In this document: positions 35,145 to 43,641 of the stretch, one piece after another | Numbering within the stretch: position 1 is the first letter of the stretch | Layout: every line of letters begins with the position of its first letter | Assembly (NCBI RefSeq): GCF_002812125.1 | Contig: NZ_NPDQ01000002.1 | Span: forward strand, 372,001 to 436,000 | Length of the DNA stretch: 64,000 nucleotides | Direction of reading: 5' to 3' | DNA from: Leptospira brenneri | Lineage (GTDB): Bacteria; Spirochaetota; Leptospiria; Leptospirales; Leptospiraceae | The notes under the pieces: model-generated | What the model saw: only the letters and a program-made list of their open reading frames with translations | What the model was told of the DNA's origin: nothing | The model's database searches: none | Made by a program: the position numbers and the translations under genes

Positions 35145-36455
35145 CTATGGGCAGGCCAAATCGACGTTATACGTTTGTCGGAATGGATATTCAGGAATCG
35201 TAAATGTAGTCTGCCGTACTACAGTGTCAGGATAACCGTCCTGTTTCGTCAGGTCTCCCAAACAAACGGCTCTGTATGTTCCTGGGTTTAGGTATTTGAT
35301 TTTAGCATCCTGTTTTGCTGGTGTCGCAGCAAGAGGCAAAACGTTGATAAATTCTTCTTCGTGATACCGGAAAATGCCATAATAATGTAACAATGAGTTA
35401 CCACCACCAGAGATAGTGAGGCTGGATGCCGTTTCTGGATAGATGATTCTCGCTCTTGTCAAGATATTTCCGCCGGCGTCTCCTTCCCCATTATGGTCAT
35501 AAAAAATATCGCTTACGCCAACATAAGTAACTGGAGTTCCTCGAGTGGATAAGTAAGAATGCAACATTAGGTTTTCTTTTAAATTGATCCTTACTTCTAA
35601 AATGTAAGGATCAAACCCATCCCGAATCATCATATCCGATTGGATCGCTTGAGTAAAAAGTTGAGAATATAAGGCAGGAAACATTTTTGGAACAATTGTG
35701 CTTTTGGCAGAAGAAGTAGTGCCCGCTACATAGTTGTTACGTGGAACAATATTCAAGGCATTGATGAGAGGCCTATTGTCAAAACGACTAGATATTGGTG
35801 CTCCTGCATCCAGTGCGTACCCTGTCACAAGCGAACGAAAATAAATCCCTGCATAGTAATACTCGCGTCCAAACCAATACCTTCCGGTCGTTAGCGCTGA
35901 TGCAACTCCACCAACAGTTTCAGAAGAAGGATCATTGGATGGGAACTGAGCACCGATTCCATTAAAAAAGTCATAGGCTTTCATAATCCCGTTACTTTCT
36001 GTACATGTATTGTTATCAAAAGAGTAAGTAACCGTACAAAACACCTGCCTGTTAGGTGCGATGAAGTCCCAGAATCTATTGGAATCTATCGTGTCTCGAA
36101 TTTGTGTCAGTTCATTAAAACCTTTCTCAAATTTACTGGATATCCTTACCTCTCCAATATCAAGAAAGATAGGCATATTTCCGGCTTTGGGTTGGTTGAC
36201 CAAAGTCATTATTGGATCAAGACCTTCCCCTTGAGCATCAACATATAAATCTCCGGTTCCATTATTCAGTTCACTCCAGTCGAGTGGATTGTCTGTAGCG
36301 TAGGTTCCCTTGAGGAGTAATAACATTCTGTTGTTGAAGAGGGTGGAAATTACGGGAAGTTTGGTTTCCTCACCTAAATCCAATCCTTGTTTGCAGTTTA
36401 GGAAGATTGAAAGATTAATAATAAGAATAAGGACTGATAAATACTTGTGATTCAT
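35145..36455 (-). CDS. Leptospira-type lipoprotein, 436 aa
   Basis: The signal peptide ends at lipobox IFLNC (Cys21). The mature protein is large, Asn/Gly/Tyr-rich and beta-strand-rich, with no known domain. It begins three bases after the beta-barrel gene, so the two are co-transcribed and may form an outer-membrane assembly. The last residues (YNVDLACP) include a Cys. Function unknown. Confidence 0.75.
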   Translation of the reverse strand: MNHKYLSVLILIINLSIFLNCKQGLDLGEETKLPVISTLFNNRMLLLLKGTYATDNPLDWSELNNGTGDLYVDAQGEGLDPIMTLVNQPKAGNMPIFLDIGEVRISSKFEKGFNELTQIRDTIDSNRFWDFIAPNRQVFCTVTYSFDNNTCTESNGIMKAYDFFNGIGAQFPSNDPSSETVGGVASALTTGRYWFGREYYYAGIYFRSLVTGYALDAGAPISSRFDNRPLINALNIVPRNNYVAGTTSSAKSTIVPKMFPALYSQLFTQAIQSDMMIRDGFDPYILEVRINLKENLMLHSYLSTRGTPVTYVGVSDIFYDHNGEGDAGGNILTRARIIYPETASSLTISGGGNSLLHYYGIFRYHEEEFINVLPLAATPAKQDAKIKYLNPGTYRAVCLGDLTKQDGYPDTVVRQTTFTIPEYPFRQTYNVDLACP

Positions 36456-36458
36456 AAA

Positions 36459-37097
36459 TCAAAACAACACTCCAACGGTTAGACCGAAATAGAAAAAATC
36501 TACGTTATGCAAAGTGTAATTGGCTGGGTTTTGCAAACGAGGGTCATCATAAGGACTGGCCAGTGGGTATCTGTACTGGTTGGGAACATCCATATTGGTT
36601 TCAAAAATCTTATAATAGTCCAATCGAACCCCAATCCGAATTCTACGGCCAGCAATAAAACTTGCTTCTAACCCAGTAAAGGCGGTTGGGTTCCAACGAG
36701 CCGTATCGGAAGGACGAGCAACCACATAAGAGGAGCCTCCGCCCCCTTTGATAAAGAATTGGATGGGAAGCTCAATGGGAATTTTATATGCCAAGGCAGC
36801 ATAGAGTGGCATAGCAGTGAGAGCTCGTTCGGATCTGGACAAAAATACAGCGTAAGAACCACCCACTTCAGTGTAAAAAATCCAAGGCCAGGGCATTCGT
36901 GCGTAAAATCCTCCACCGAGGGTTGTGTCCAAAATGCGAACAGTAGGGGTTCCTGGCATGGGGTTTGCAGCTCCGACCCAACCCCCAATTTCATAGCGTC
37001 GTTTGTTGTATTCCTCTAGGGTTTGTGCGGAAAGAAGACCGGAAAATAGAGTGAGAGCTAAAAAAAGGCTAAGGAAGAGTGATTTTATACAATTCAT
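36459..37097 (-). CDS. Outer-membrane beta-barrel protein, 212 aa
   Basis: From the ATG at 37097 the product starts MNCIKSLFLSLFLALTLFSG, a signal peptide ending near LSAQT. The mature part shows alternating hydrophobic strands and ends in LTVGVLF with a terminal Phe, typical of small beta-barrels. A longer open frame (to 37232) would lie inside truA and has no signal peptide at its start. It overlaps the end of truA by 29 bases and precedes the lipoprotein gene by three bases. Confidence 0.75.
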   Translation of the reverse strand: MNCIKSLFLSLFLALTLFSGLLSAQTLEEYNKRRYEIGGWVGAANPMPGTPTVRILDTTLGGGFYARMPWPWIFYTEVGGSYAVFLSRSERALTAMPLYAALAYKIPIELPIQFFIKGGGGSSYVVARPSDTARWNPTAFTGLEASFIAGRRIRIGVRLDYYKIFETNMDVPNQYRYPLASPYDDPRLQNPANYTLHNVDFFYFGLTVGVLF

Positions 37098-37863
37098 GAA
37101 TTTCCGGATAATCTTCGTAATATGCGCGGACAAAATAGAGTCCATCCGGCGGGAGGGTGGTCCCTGCTGTCGAACGGTTCTTCTCTTCCAAAATGGAGCC
37201 GATGGATCTAGAATTCCAACGTCCCTTCCCAATGTCCAGTAAAGTTCCTACCGTAATACGAACCATATTATGCATAAATCCATTGGCACGGATCCGGATT
37301 TGAATCCAATCTGGTGTCAATCGTTCCAAACGGATGTCAAAGATTTCACGAACTGCTCTTTTGCCTGCCATAGATTTTGCTTTCGTTAAGGAACGAAAAT
37401 CCTTTTCTCCAATTAGGGTCGTGAGTTGGTTTTCTACAAAATCCCAGTCCACATGATGTTTGACCCAAAAAGCACGCCCTTCGACAAAACTACTTTCATA
37501 TTTATTATAATAAATTTTGTAAATATACTCTCTGCCTGTGCAACTGAACCGTGAATGAAACTCTAAAGGAACCTCAACGACGTTTTTAACAGAAACACCC
37601 TTAGGAGTCAGTGCATTGATGGAAACAAGAAGTTTATGAAAATTAGGAATGGGAAATTCTGTTTTAAAATTACAGACCATTCCAAGGCCATGGACACCTG
37701 TATCGGTTCTCCCGGCAACTGACAAACGTGAGGCGGGATTTTTGTTTAATATGATGGCAAGAGCTGATTCAATTGCCGATTGGACTGTTGGTAAGTTTTT
37801 TTGTTTTTGCCATCCGTAAAAATGAGTGCCGTCGTATTCGACGAGAAGAGCGTAGTTGGGCAA
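37069..37863 (-). CDS. truA: tRNA pseudouridine(38-40) synthase TruA
   Basis: The 264-residue protein begins NYALLVEYDGTHFYGWQKQ and has the catalytic Asp54 in AGRTDTGVHG, with the MVRITVGTLLDIGKGR motif typical of TruA. It converts uridines 38-40 of tRNA anticodon arms to pseudouridine. It follows the DUF2225 gene by four bases on the minus strand and overlaps the next gene. Confidence 0.96.
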   Translation of the reverse strand: MPNYALLVEYDGTHFYGWQKQKNLPTVQSAIESALAIILNKNPASRLSVAGRTDTGVHGLGMVCNFKTEFPIPNFHKLLVSINALTPKGVSVKNVVEVPLEFHSRFSCTGREYIYKIYYNKYESSFVEGRAFWVKHHVDWDFVENQLTTLIGEKDFRSLTKAKSMAGKRAVREIFDIRLERLTPDWIQIRIRANGFMHNMVRITVGTLLDIGKGRWNSRSIGSILEEKNRSTAGTTLPPDGLYFVRAYYEDYPEIHELYKITLP

Positions 37864-37867
37864 ACCC

Positions 37868-38746
37868 TTACTTCTCGCCGCCCATCGCTTCTAGAATGGC
37901 ATTATATTCGTCATACAATTCGCGTGTCATTTCTACAATAGGACCTGGTTTTCCCTTGGATGCTTTTCCTGAACCATAAAGTCTTGCAAGTGTGCGTTTT
38001 GCGCGAGATAAAAGTAAAACTTGGTCTTCTGGTTTGGGAGCCATCTGGTCTTTGAATTTTTTAGTGAGAAATGCATTCAAATAAATTACACCATCGAATC
38101 CCCAGTTGTTGTCGGTGTCGGGACCGAGCATTCCCGCAGCTTGGTCAACGGGTTCGTTTCCATTCTGCATCAGTTCTAATGTATAACCATAGATGACAGC
38201 TGCTTTTTGGTAGAGTAAGTCTCTGATTTTATCATAACCAATATGTGGAAATTCATCATGAAGATCAGAAAAATACCAAGCGGCTCGGATAGCACAAACT
38301 GCTTTTTTTGGAGTAGGGGCAACACTCGCCCCGCGAAGTTGGTAACAATCCATTCCTAGTAGGTAGGATGCAGCACCTAACGCAATTTGGCGGTCACCCG
38401 TAAAATCAAGGGGGCCAAGGATTTTTTCAATATAACTTCTTCGGCTATCGGTGGCCATTCGGATGGCTTCATTGTCAGCAGGATTCAGTGCATTCCAATC
38501 TTTTGGAAAGGAAGAGTATAAACAACGAGGGCAAACGGACATGACATAATCTAGTGGGCTGACACGACCAAATTTTCTATTTTTTTCATACAAACGTCGT
38601 AAATCTTGGGCAAGCTTTCCTGCGATCAGCCGACCACCACCCTGAAACATTTGTTCTTTTTGGTGATTTTCATCACAAATCGGGCAGGCTGTGGACTCTT
38701 TGGCGCGAAAAGATACTTTTTTGGACTGGGCTGCGGCTAGGGACAT
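37868..38746 (-). CDS. DUF2225-family zinc-binding protein
   Basis: The 292-residue protein has two Cys pairs, CPIC (about 21-24) and CPRC (about 72-75), that probably bind zinc, followed by a helical TPR-like region and an Arg/Lys-rich tail. This matches the uncharacterised DUF2225 family common in spirochaetes and Firmicutes. It is co-transcribed with truA. There is no signal peptide. Function unknown. Confidence 0.8.
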   Translation of the reverse strand: MSLAAAQSKKVSFRAKESTACPICDENHQKEQMFQGGGRLIAGKLAQDLRRLYEKNRKFGRVSPLDYVMSVCPRCLYSSFPKDWNALNPADNEAIRMATDSRRSYIEKILGPLDFTGDRQIALGAASYLLGMDCYQLRGASVAPTPKKAVCAIRAAWYFSDLHDEFPHIGYDKIRDLLYQKAAVIYGYTLELMQNGNEPVDQAAGMLGPDTDNNWGFDGVIYLNAFLTKKFKDQMAPKPEDQVLLLSRAKRTLARLYGSGKASKGKPGPIVEMTRELYDEYNAILEAMGGEK

Positions 38747-38883
38747 AGGAAAAATCTAGGAAAAGGCTCAATTTTAAAATACAATCTGTCAATCCAATAT
38801 CAGAAATCTCCGATAATACTCACAGGGGCCACCCCGAAATTACTTGTAAGATTTCTTCCAAGGAAGGAAAATACGGAAACGGA

Positions 38884-40002
38884 ATGAACGGCAGAGCAAT
38901 GAAACAATCCCTTCTTATTCTCATGACGAGTCTCATGGTGCAGGCACCTATGTTTGCAGAATCGGTATCTAGTAAATCATACCACAAACGCATTGAGCTT
39001 TTGACATACTTACGAGAGTTAGAGCCAATTGTAAAAAATTTTCGTGGTGAAGATCCAGAAGGAAAACCTACGGAAATCAATGCTCCGGAAGGGAAGGAAG
39101 GCTTTCGTATGAAGAAATATAACGAAGCCAAACGGATCTACCAAGAAGGAATCCAATACCATTTCGAAGGTAATTATTCTTCTGCTTACCAACGTTTTCT
39201 CGAATGCCAATTGGGAATCGAGAAGATGACAGAGGAAATTTCTCAACTCTATATCTTACGTGCTGAAGAAATGATGAAAACGGCTATGGAAAGAAAAAAT
39301 CCAAACAATCCAATGGATAAAGCCCTTCTTGATATTTCTATTGAATATGGTAAAGGATCGTACTTCCGTCAAGATGTGATGGACATTCCTAGAGAAGCTC
39401 CATACTCACGCCGAATGTATGATCCAAAAGAAGCTCATTACAGTTATAATAAATATGATATTGAGAAAAACTTGGAGTTAGGATACAAACACCTTGGTCT
39501 TGCCAAAGAAGCGAGAGCCAATGCTTTGAAAGTGGAAAAGAATTTGGAAAAACACCAAAAACTCCAACCAACTCACAGAAAGTATCGAATTGATTTGTAT
39601 TTTGGTGCAATCAACCTAGCTCGCGATTCCAAAGCAAATGCAATTAACATCTATAAGTTGAAATACCCTTATGATAACTATTACTTGAACAATTCCCAAG
39701 CAAAATCAGAATCTCTTAAGGATGAAAATGGTGTGGCAGTGGAAGGGCAACCGGTAAAAGTTGATGGTGTCACTTACGATTTTACAAAGAACCCTTACAT
39801 CAAATATGACAATAGATTACAAGCTATGTTTGACGTTCGTGTTCCAGAAGACTATCGTGTGGATCATGCTGACGTAAGAGGTCGGGTATATGATTTGGAT
39901 TCCAACAATATGGTATTCATGAAATACGACCAAGAACGTAAAAAAGCATTAAATATCCCTGTGAAACCTGCCGCTGGATCCACATCCACTCCGCAACAAT
40001 AA
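38884..40002 (+). CDS. Exported helical protein, 372 aa
   Basis: A signal peptide (cleavage likely after MFA, near residue 25) is followed by an all-helical protein with TPR-like segments (YNEAKRIYQEGIQYHFEGNY, then YKHLGLAKEARANALKVEKN), ending in a Pro/Thr-rich tail. ATG 38884 or ATG 38899 may be the start; the second places the hydrophobic stretch nearer the N-terminus. A strong terminator at 40035 follows. Abundant helical periplasmic proteins coat leptospiral flagella, but nothing here proves such a role. Monocistronic. Confidence 0.72.
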   Translation: MNGRAMKQSLLILMTSLMVQAPMFAESVSSKSYHKRIELLTYLRELEPIVKNFRGEDPEGKPTEINAPEGKEGFRMKKYNEAKRIYQEGIQYHFEGNYSSAYQRFLECQLGIEKMTEEISQLYILRAEEMMKTAMERKNPNNPMDKALLDISIEYGKGSYFRQDVMDIPREAPYSRRMYDPKEAHYSYNKYDIEKNLELGYKHLGLAKEARANALKVEKNLEKHQKLQPTHRKYRIDLYFGAINLARDSKANAINIYKLKYPYDNYYLNNSQAKSESLKDENGVAVEGQPVKVDGVTYDFTKNPYIKYDNRLQAMFDVRVPEDYRVDHADVRGRVYDLDSNNMVFMKYDQERKKALNIPVKPAAGSTSTPQQ

Positions 40003-40034
40003 GAAACGTTAATTAACACTGTTTCCGAATGATG

Positions 40035-40060
40035 AGCCCAAGATTTTCTTGGGCTTTTTT
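40035..40060 (+). terminator. Rho-independent terminator
   Basis: AGCCCAAGA (40035-40043) and TCTTGGGCT (40047-40055) form a perfect nine-pair stem with a three-base loop, followed by T to 40060. It ends the transcript of the helical exported protein and rules out an upstream start for the acyltransferase gene. Confidence 0.9.
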
Positions 40061-40097
40061 ATTTCCACAAAATGACCTCTTTTGTCTAATTGTTGCT

Positions 40098-40901
40098 ATG
40101 GCGAAAATTCCGGTCGTTGACGATCTCATCAAAAAAAATTTACACGGACTCAGTGTCCATTACGGGCGTTTGGTGATGAAGGTTTATTTAAGAATCACCC
40201 TACTTGTTTTTGGAAAAGCAAGCCCATATCTGATCAGAGGGATTTATCGTTCACTCACAGGGAACAAAGAAGCACGTATCCGTGAATTTCTAGAAGGAAC
40301 AAAAATTTGGGCAGAAGATGTCCTAAAGATTACTAAAACCAAACTCATAGTATTTAATGAAATTGATGTACCTGAAAAAGGACATATGATTTTTTTGAAT
40401 CATGTCAATGAGATGGATTTTCCTTATGATTGTTATGTGATTAGAAAACCGTTTTTGGCAAATCAAGTCATTAAAAAAGCCTGGTTTGCTTATTGGTGGA
40501 TGGTTGCCATGGGTTCTCAGGTGTTTGATAATTCTAAAGCTATGTCTGTTGCCATTTCTGTAAAAAACTTAATCGAAGGTTTAAAAACTACTTCATACAT
40601 TGTTTACCCGGAAGGAAAAAATACCTATTCTGAAGAAATCATTCCTCTAAAAAAAGGAATGGTGAAAATAGCTTTCGATCAAAAAATTCCTGTTTTTGTT
40701 GCTTTGAAGTCTGGACTAACCACTTACCAAGAATACCAAAAAGGAAATGTTGTTGGTTATTTAGGATTAGGGATTCATGACCCTACCGATTTTTCTTCTT
40801 GGGAAGAATTTCAAACCTATTTAAACAATCTAATGAACTCCAAAAAACAAGAGTTAGATGTCATGTTAGAAGCAGAAAGAACTAAACAGGTAAGTGTTTA
40901 A
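40098..40901 (+). CDS. PlsC-family lysophospholipid acyltransferase
   Basis: From ATG 40098 the 267-residue protein starts MAKIPVVDDLIKKN. It has the HxxxxD catalytic motif in LNHVNEMDFPY (His102, Asp107) and a YPEGKNTYSEE motif equivalent to FPEGTRS. It probably acylates lysophosphatidic acid or another lysolipid at the inner membrane. A longer frame reading back to 40029 would begin before the 40035 terminator and is not credible. Its last bases overlap the 3' end of the convergent three-domain gene. Confidence 0.85.
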   Translation: MAKIPVVDDLIKKNLHGLSVHYGRLVMKVYLRITLLVFGKASPYLIRGIYRSLTGNKEARIREFLEGTKIWAEDVLKITKTKLIVFNEIDVPEKGHMIFLNHVNEMDFPYDCYVIRKPFLANQVIKKAWFAYWWMVAMGSQVFDNSKAMSVAISVKNLIEGLKTTSYIVYPEGKNTYSEEIIPLKKGMVKIAFDQKIPVFVALKSGLTTYQEYQKGNVVGYLGLGIHDPTDFSSWEEFQTYLNNLMNSKKQELDVMLEAERTKQVSV

Positions 40902-43267
40902 ATTTTAGCTTTTACTTCTTTTTCCCAAAATTTTAGGAATCGAATTTGTTCGAGTGACTCCACTGCTCGTTCACTTCTCGATTCCCTTACTTTTTGGATG
41001 GCGGATTCTGCATCCAAACCGTGTTTCCAAATCAAATAAGCTGCGGCAACTGTTCCTGACCTTCCGAGACCTCCCACACAATGGATGAGAACCTTTTCTT
41101 TTTTGGAAAGAGCTTCCTCCATCCAGTCCATAGATTCCTTCATTTGTGTGAGGCTTGGAACTCGTTGGTCTAAAATAGGAATATGTTTTTGTTGGATCTT
41201 ATTTTGAGTCAGTTCTGACTTTAGATCAGGAACTCCATATTGAATGTATTCTTGTTCAGTGATCAGACTTAAGATATGAGTGATGCCTTCTTTTTTGATG
41301 GTATTTATATCATCAGCTAAAACACGGGCTCTATCCTTTCTACCGGGAAGGATGGTAAGACCAATCCGAGTGATTCCATCTGAATCTGAACTAACTAAGG
41401 GTTTTAAATAATCAATTCTCAATACTTTGGAACGTTTGATAAATTCTTTAACTTTGATAATCAGTTTAGAACCAACATACAAAGCCCATTTCCTTTGCCA
41501 TTCATTACTTTCATCAAAGGATAAGGTATGCATTGCGTATCTTAAAGCACCCACATGCATTTGATAAGGGTCTCTATCTAATTTCACCAAACGAGGATAA
41601 TAAGATCTTAATTTGGCGATCACTCGGTAGGCTTTTTTCAATTTTTCATTGGTTAGGAATTCGGGAGACTCAAAACTAAGTTCAATTCCCAAATCTTCCC
41701 TGCTATGTAAAAAGTCGGTAAGTTCGACTGCTTCTTTCCATTCCATTTCCGATTCAATTTTGCAAAAAATAAAGAGGATATCGTTTTCTAATTTTAATAA
41801 ATCGCGAATGATATGCCCTCTATGAGTATGAAAAAAGTCGATCATCCAAACATTGTCTTGCCCATCAATAATGATATTGGCCCCATTCAAATCTCCATGT
41901 ATGTAAGATGTATTGTGAGTGATGGCATTGTATTCTTTTAGTTCGAGTAAATCTTTTTCATAAAAAACACAAGGATTGGGAAGTTTATATCCAGGAAGAA
42001 TTTCGATTTCTGAATTTGTTTGTGGTCCACTGAGTAAGGATTCCACTCTTGTCCGAACGGAACTAGCGTATTTAGGTTGGAAGTCGTAGTATTCTAATAA
42101 ATTGAGTTTTTCTGTGGAAGCTGCTTCAAACAAACGGCCTAGTTGTTCCCCAAACACCGTATCGATGATGCGGTCGAGACCTGTTCCATCTGGCATAGAA
42201 CCATATACCTTTTGAAAGGTTCTGACATTCCCATCTAACATCGCCGCATAACGATATTTAATAGCACCTCGGTTTTCTAACTCGCAAAAATCGACTATGG
42301 AAGGGGCATTGTTTCCGAGAACTTCTTGGATTCTTTCGAAAGCGGTTCTTTCTTTTGCAATTAAATCCCGGTCTCCAATTTTAACAACACAAGGTACTTG
42401 TAAGTGTCCCAAATGATCTATGGATTTAGATTTTAAAACTACGTTTCCGGAAAATCCTCCATCTAGAGTTTTGAATTCTACTTCTTTACAATCTCGAAAG
42501 AGATAAAGTAAAATTTGAATGTCAGTTTTGGTAATTGGGTATTTGGGATCTAACTTTAGTTTATCGCTTGATATCCTTGAATTTGTGGAAATTCGTTTTT
42601 CTAAATTGGGTTGGCTTCCTGTTAAAAATTCGGTAAAGGCTCCAATGGAGGAAAATACTTTTACTCCTAAAATTTGTTTTAATTGGTCAAGGGCAATGAA
42701 GTGCATAGAAAGGGAGGAACTTGCCGTGAGTGCAGAACAAACACCAATTTCAAATTCTGGGTATCTGGTTTTTAAATCATAAGCTAGAAAAGTAACTTTT
42801 GCTTCTGTCCAAACTCCAGTGATTCCTACTTTTATTTTTTTACCTTTGTATGGGTCGAGTATAGACTCTAAATTTGTATCCACAAAGTCATTCAGTCCAG
42901 AAGCGTCGACAATGACCCCTCGATCAGGTTCTTCATCGATCCATTTTTGAAATACAAATTCAGCACCCGTTGTATTTTTTAAACAGTGATCACCAAACTG
43001 CATTAGGTGGTCTTCTTGTAACTTTGCATTGGGATCATGCCAGTCTCGAATGTGAATGAGTTTTAATTTTTTGGGATCGGTTTCATAAGCCCAATCTAAA
43101 AGAGAAAATACCGGCCCTTCTTCCATCATCTCTCCGAGTAATCGATTTGCTTCTTGGTATCCAATATGTAAGGAATTAGGAAGTGGATCATACTGATCTA
43201 AAAGAGCAGCAAAATCATTTTGGAGGCATTGGGTGAAGAGAATGGCTGATTCCGAATTCATGGACAA
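40898..43267 (-). CDS. Three-domain protein: degenerate isochorismatase, kinase-like, dual-specificity phosphatase
   Basis: The 789-residue protein has three recognisable parts. Residues about 1-215 match cysteine hydrolases/isochorismatases (RDWHDP, FGDHCLKNTTGAEF, VGITGVWTEAKV), but the catalytic Asp position is Cys14 and the catalytic Cys position is Lys157. Residues about 240-600 resemble aminoglycoside-phosphotransferase-like kinases: glycine-rich GGFSGNVVL, Lys296, HGDLNGANIIID (457-468) and Asp477-Phe. Residues about 640-789 are a dual-specificity phosphatase with Asp700 and the Cys730-X5-Arg736 loop HCVGGLGRSG. No signal peptide. Monocistronic and divergent from the SFPD-repeat gene. 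Function unknown. Confidence 0.85.
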   Translation of the reverse strand: MSMNSESAILFTQCLQNDFAALLDQYDPLPNSLHIGYQEANRLLGEMMEEGPVFSLLDWAYETDPKKLKLIHIRDWHDPNAKLQEDHLMQFGDHCLKNTTGAEFVFQKWIDEEPDRGVIVDASGLNDFVDTNLESILDPYKGKKIKVGITGVWTEAKVTFLAYDLKTRYPEFEIGVCSALTASSSLSMHFIALDQLKQILGVKVFSSIGAFTEFLTGSQPNLEKRISTNSRISSDKLKLDPKYPITKTDIQILLYLFRDCKEVEFKTLDGGFSGNVVLKSKSIDHLGHLQVPCVVKIGDRDLIAKERTAFERIQEVLGNNAPSIVDFCELENRGAIKYRYAAMLDGNVRTFQKVYGSMPDGTGLDRIIDTVFGEQLGRLFEAASTEKLNLLEYYDFQPKYASSVRTRVESLLSGPQTNSEIEILPGYKLPNPCVFYEKDLLELKEYNAITHNTSYIHGDLNGANIIIDGQDNVWMIDFFHTHRGHIIRDLLKLENDILFIFCKIESEMEWKEAVELTDFLHSREDLGIELSFESPEFLTNEKLKKAYRVIAKLRSYYPRLVKLDRDPYQMHVGALRYAMHTLSFDESNEWQRKWALYVGSKLIIKVKEFIKRSKVLRIDYLKPLVSSDSDGITRIGLTILPGRKDRARVLADDINTIKKEGITHILSLITEQEYIQYGVPDLKSELTQNKIQQKHIPILDQRVPSLTQMKESMDWMEEALSKKEKVLIHCVGGLGRSGTVAAAYLIWKHGLDAESAIQKVRESRSERAVESLEQIRFLKFWEKEVKAKI

Positions 43268-43272
43268 AAGGA

Positions 43273-43300
43273 TTGACAGGTTCCAAAATAAATCTAGAAT
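43273..43300 (+). promoter_or_regulatory. Strong-looking promoter of the SFPD-repeat gene
   Basis: TTGACA (43273-43278) and TAGAAT (43295-43300) with 16-base spacing closely match the sigma-70 consensus. AGGAG (43317-43321) sits five bases before ATG 43327. The gene is probably well expressed. Confidence 0.65.
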
Positions 43301-43326
43301 TTATTTCTTAAAAAACAGGAGTTTGT

Positions 43327-43641
43327 ATGAAGAAGTTACTTGGTTTATGCATGGGAATTTTATTCACAACTACGCTTTTTGCCGGGGAAGTTGGTTCTGA
43401 TTGTACGTTTAAAGGAAAAAAGTTAAGCGGAAAGGTTCAGTTTGTCACGAGTTTCCCTGATTTCAAAGTACAGATTGTAGATAGTTTTCCCGACTTAAAA
43501 GTGCAAAGGGTCAGTAGTTTTCCTTCTGATTGTGGAAAGTGGCAAGAAGTTTCTTCCTTTCCTGATTTTAAAGTTCAGATTGTTACTAGTTTTCCTGACT
43601 TCAAAGTTAAGTATGTGGATTCATTTCCTGGAGTACCTTAA
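43327..43641 (+). CDS. Small exported protein of SFPD repeats, 104 aa
   Basis: A signal peptide (about 1-19, ending LFAG) is followed by a short segment with Cys26 and then six copies of an 11-residue unit with core VxSFPDFKVQx (V40 onward); the third copy is expanded (SSFPSDCGKWQE) and holds Cys69. Such regular short repeats could form a small beta-solenoid or roll closed by a Cys26-Cys69 disulfide (inference). Promoter and ribosome binding site are both strong. Its 3' end overlaps the LTA-synthase-family gene by 21 bases. I recall similar unnamed small proteins in other bacteria, but no function. Confidence 0.8.
   Translation: MKKLLGLCMGILFTTTLFAGEVGSDCTFKGKKLSGKVQFVTSFPDFKVQIVDSFPDLKVQRVSSFPSDCGKWQEVSSFPDFKVQIVTSFPDFKVKYVDSFPGVP
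43444..43641 (+). repeat. Tandem 33-base coding repeats (SFPD units)
   Basis: Six degenerate tandem units of about 33 bases encode the V-x-S-F-P-D-x-K-V-Q-x repeats; the third is 39 bases. Synonymous differences between units (for example TTCCCTGAT, TTTCCTGAC, TTTCCCGAC) show that the repeat is kept at protein level rather than by recent duplication. Confidence 0.8.

Noticed and set aside
37098..37232. N-terminal extension of the beta-barrel gene into truA
   Set aside because: A clear signal peptide begins at ATG 37097; the extension has no signal and lies inside truA.
38884..40002. Identification as a flagellar coiling/sheath protein (FcpA-like)
   Set aside because: Only the helical, exported character fits; length and sequence could not be matched with confidence.
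40029..40097. Upstream start for the PlsC-like acyltransferase
   Set aside because: The extension would cover the perfect terminator hairpin at 40035-40060; ATG 40098 fits the family.
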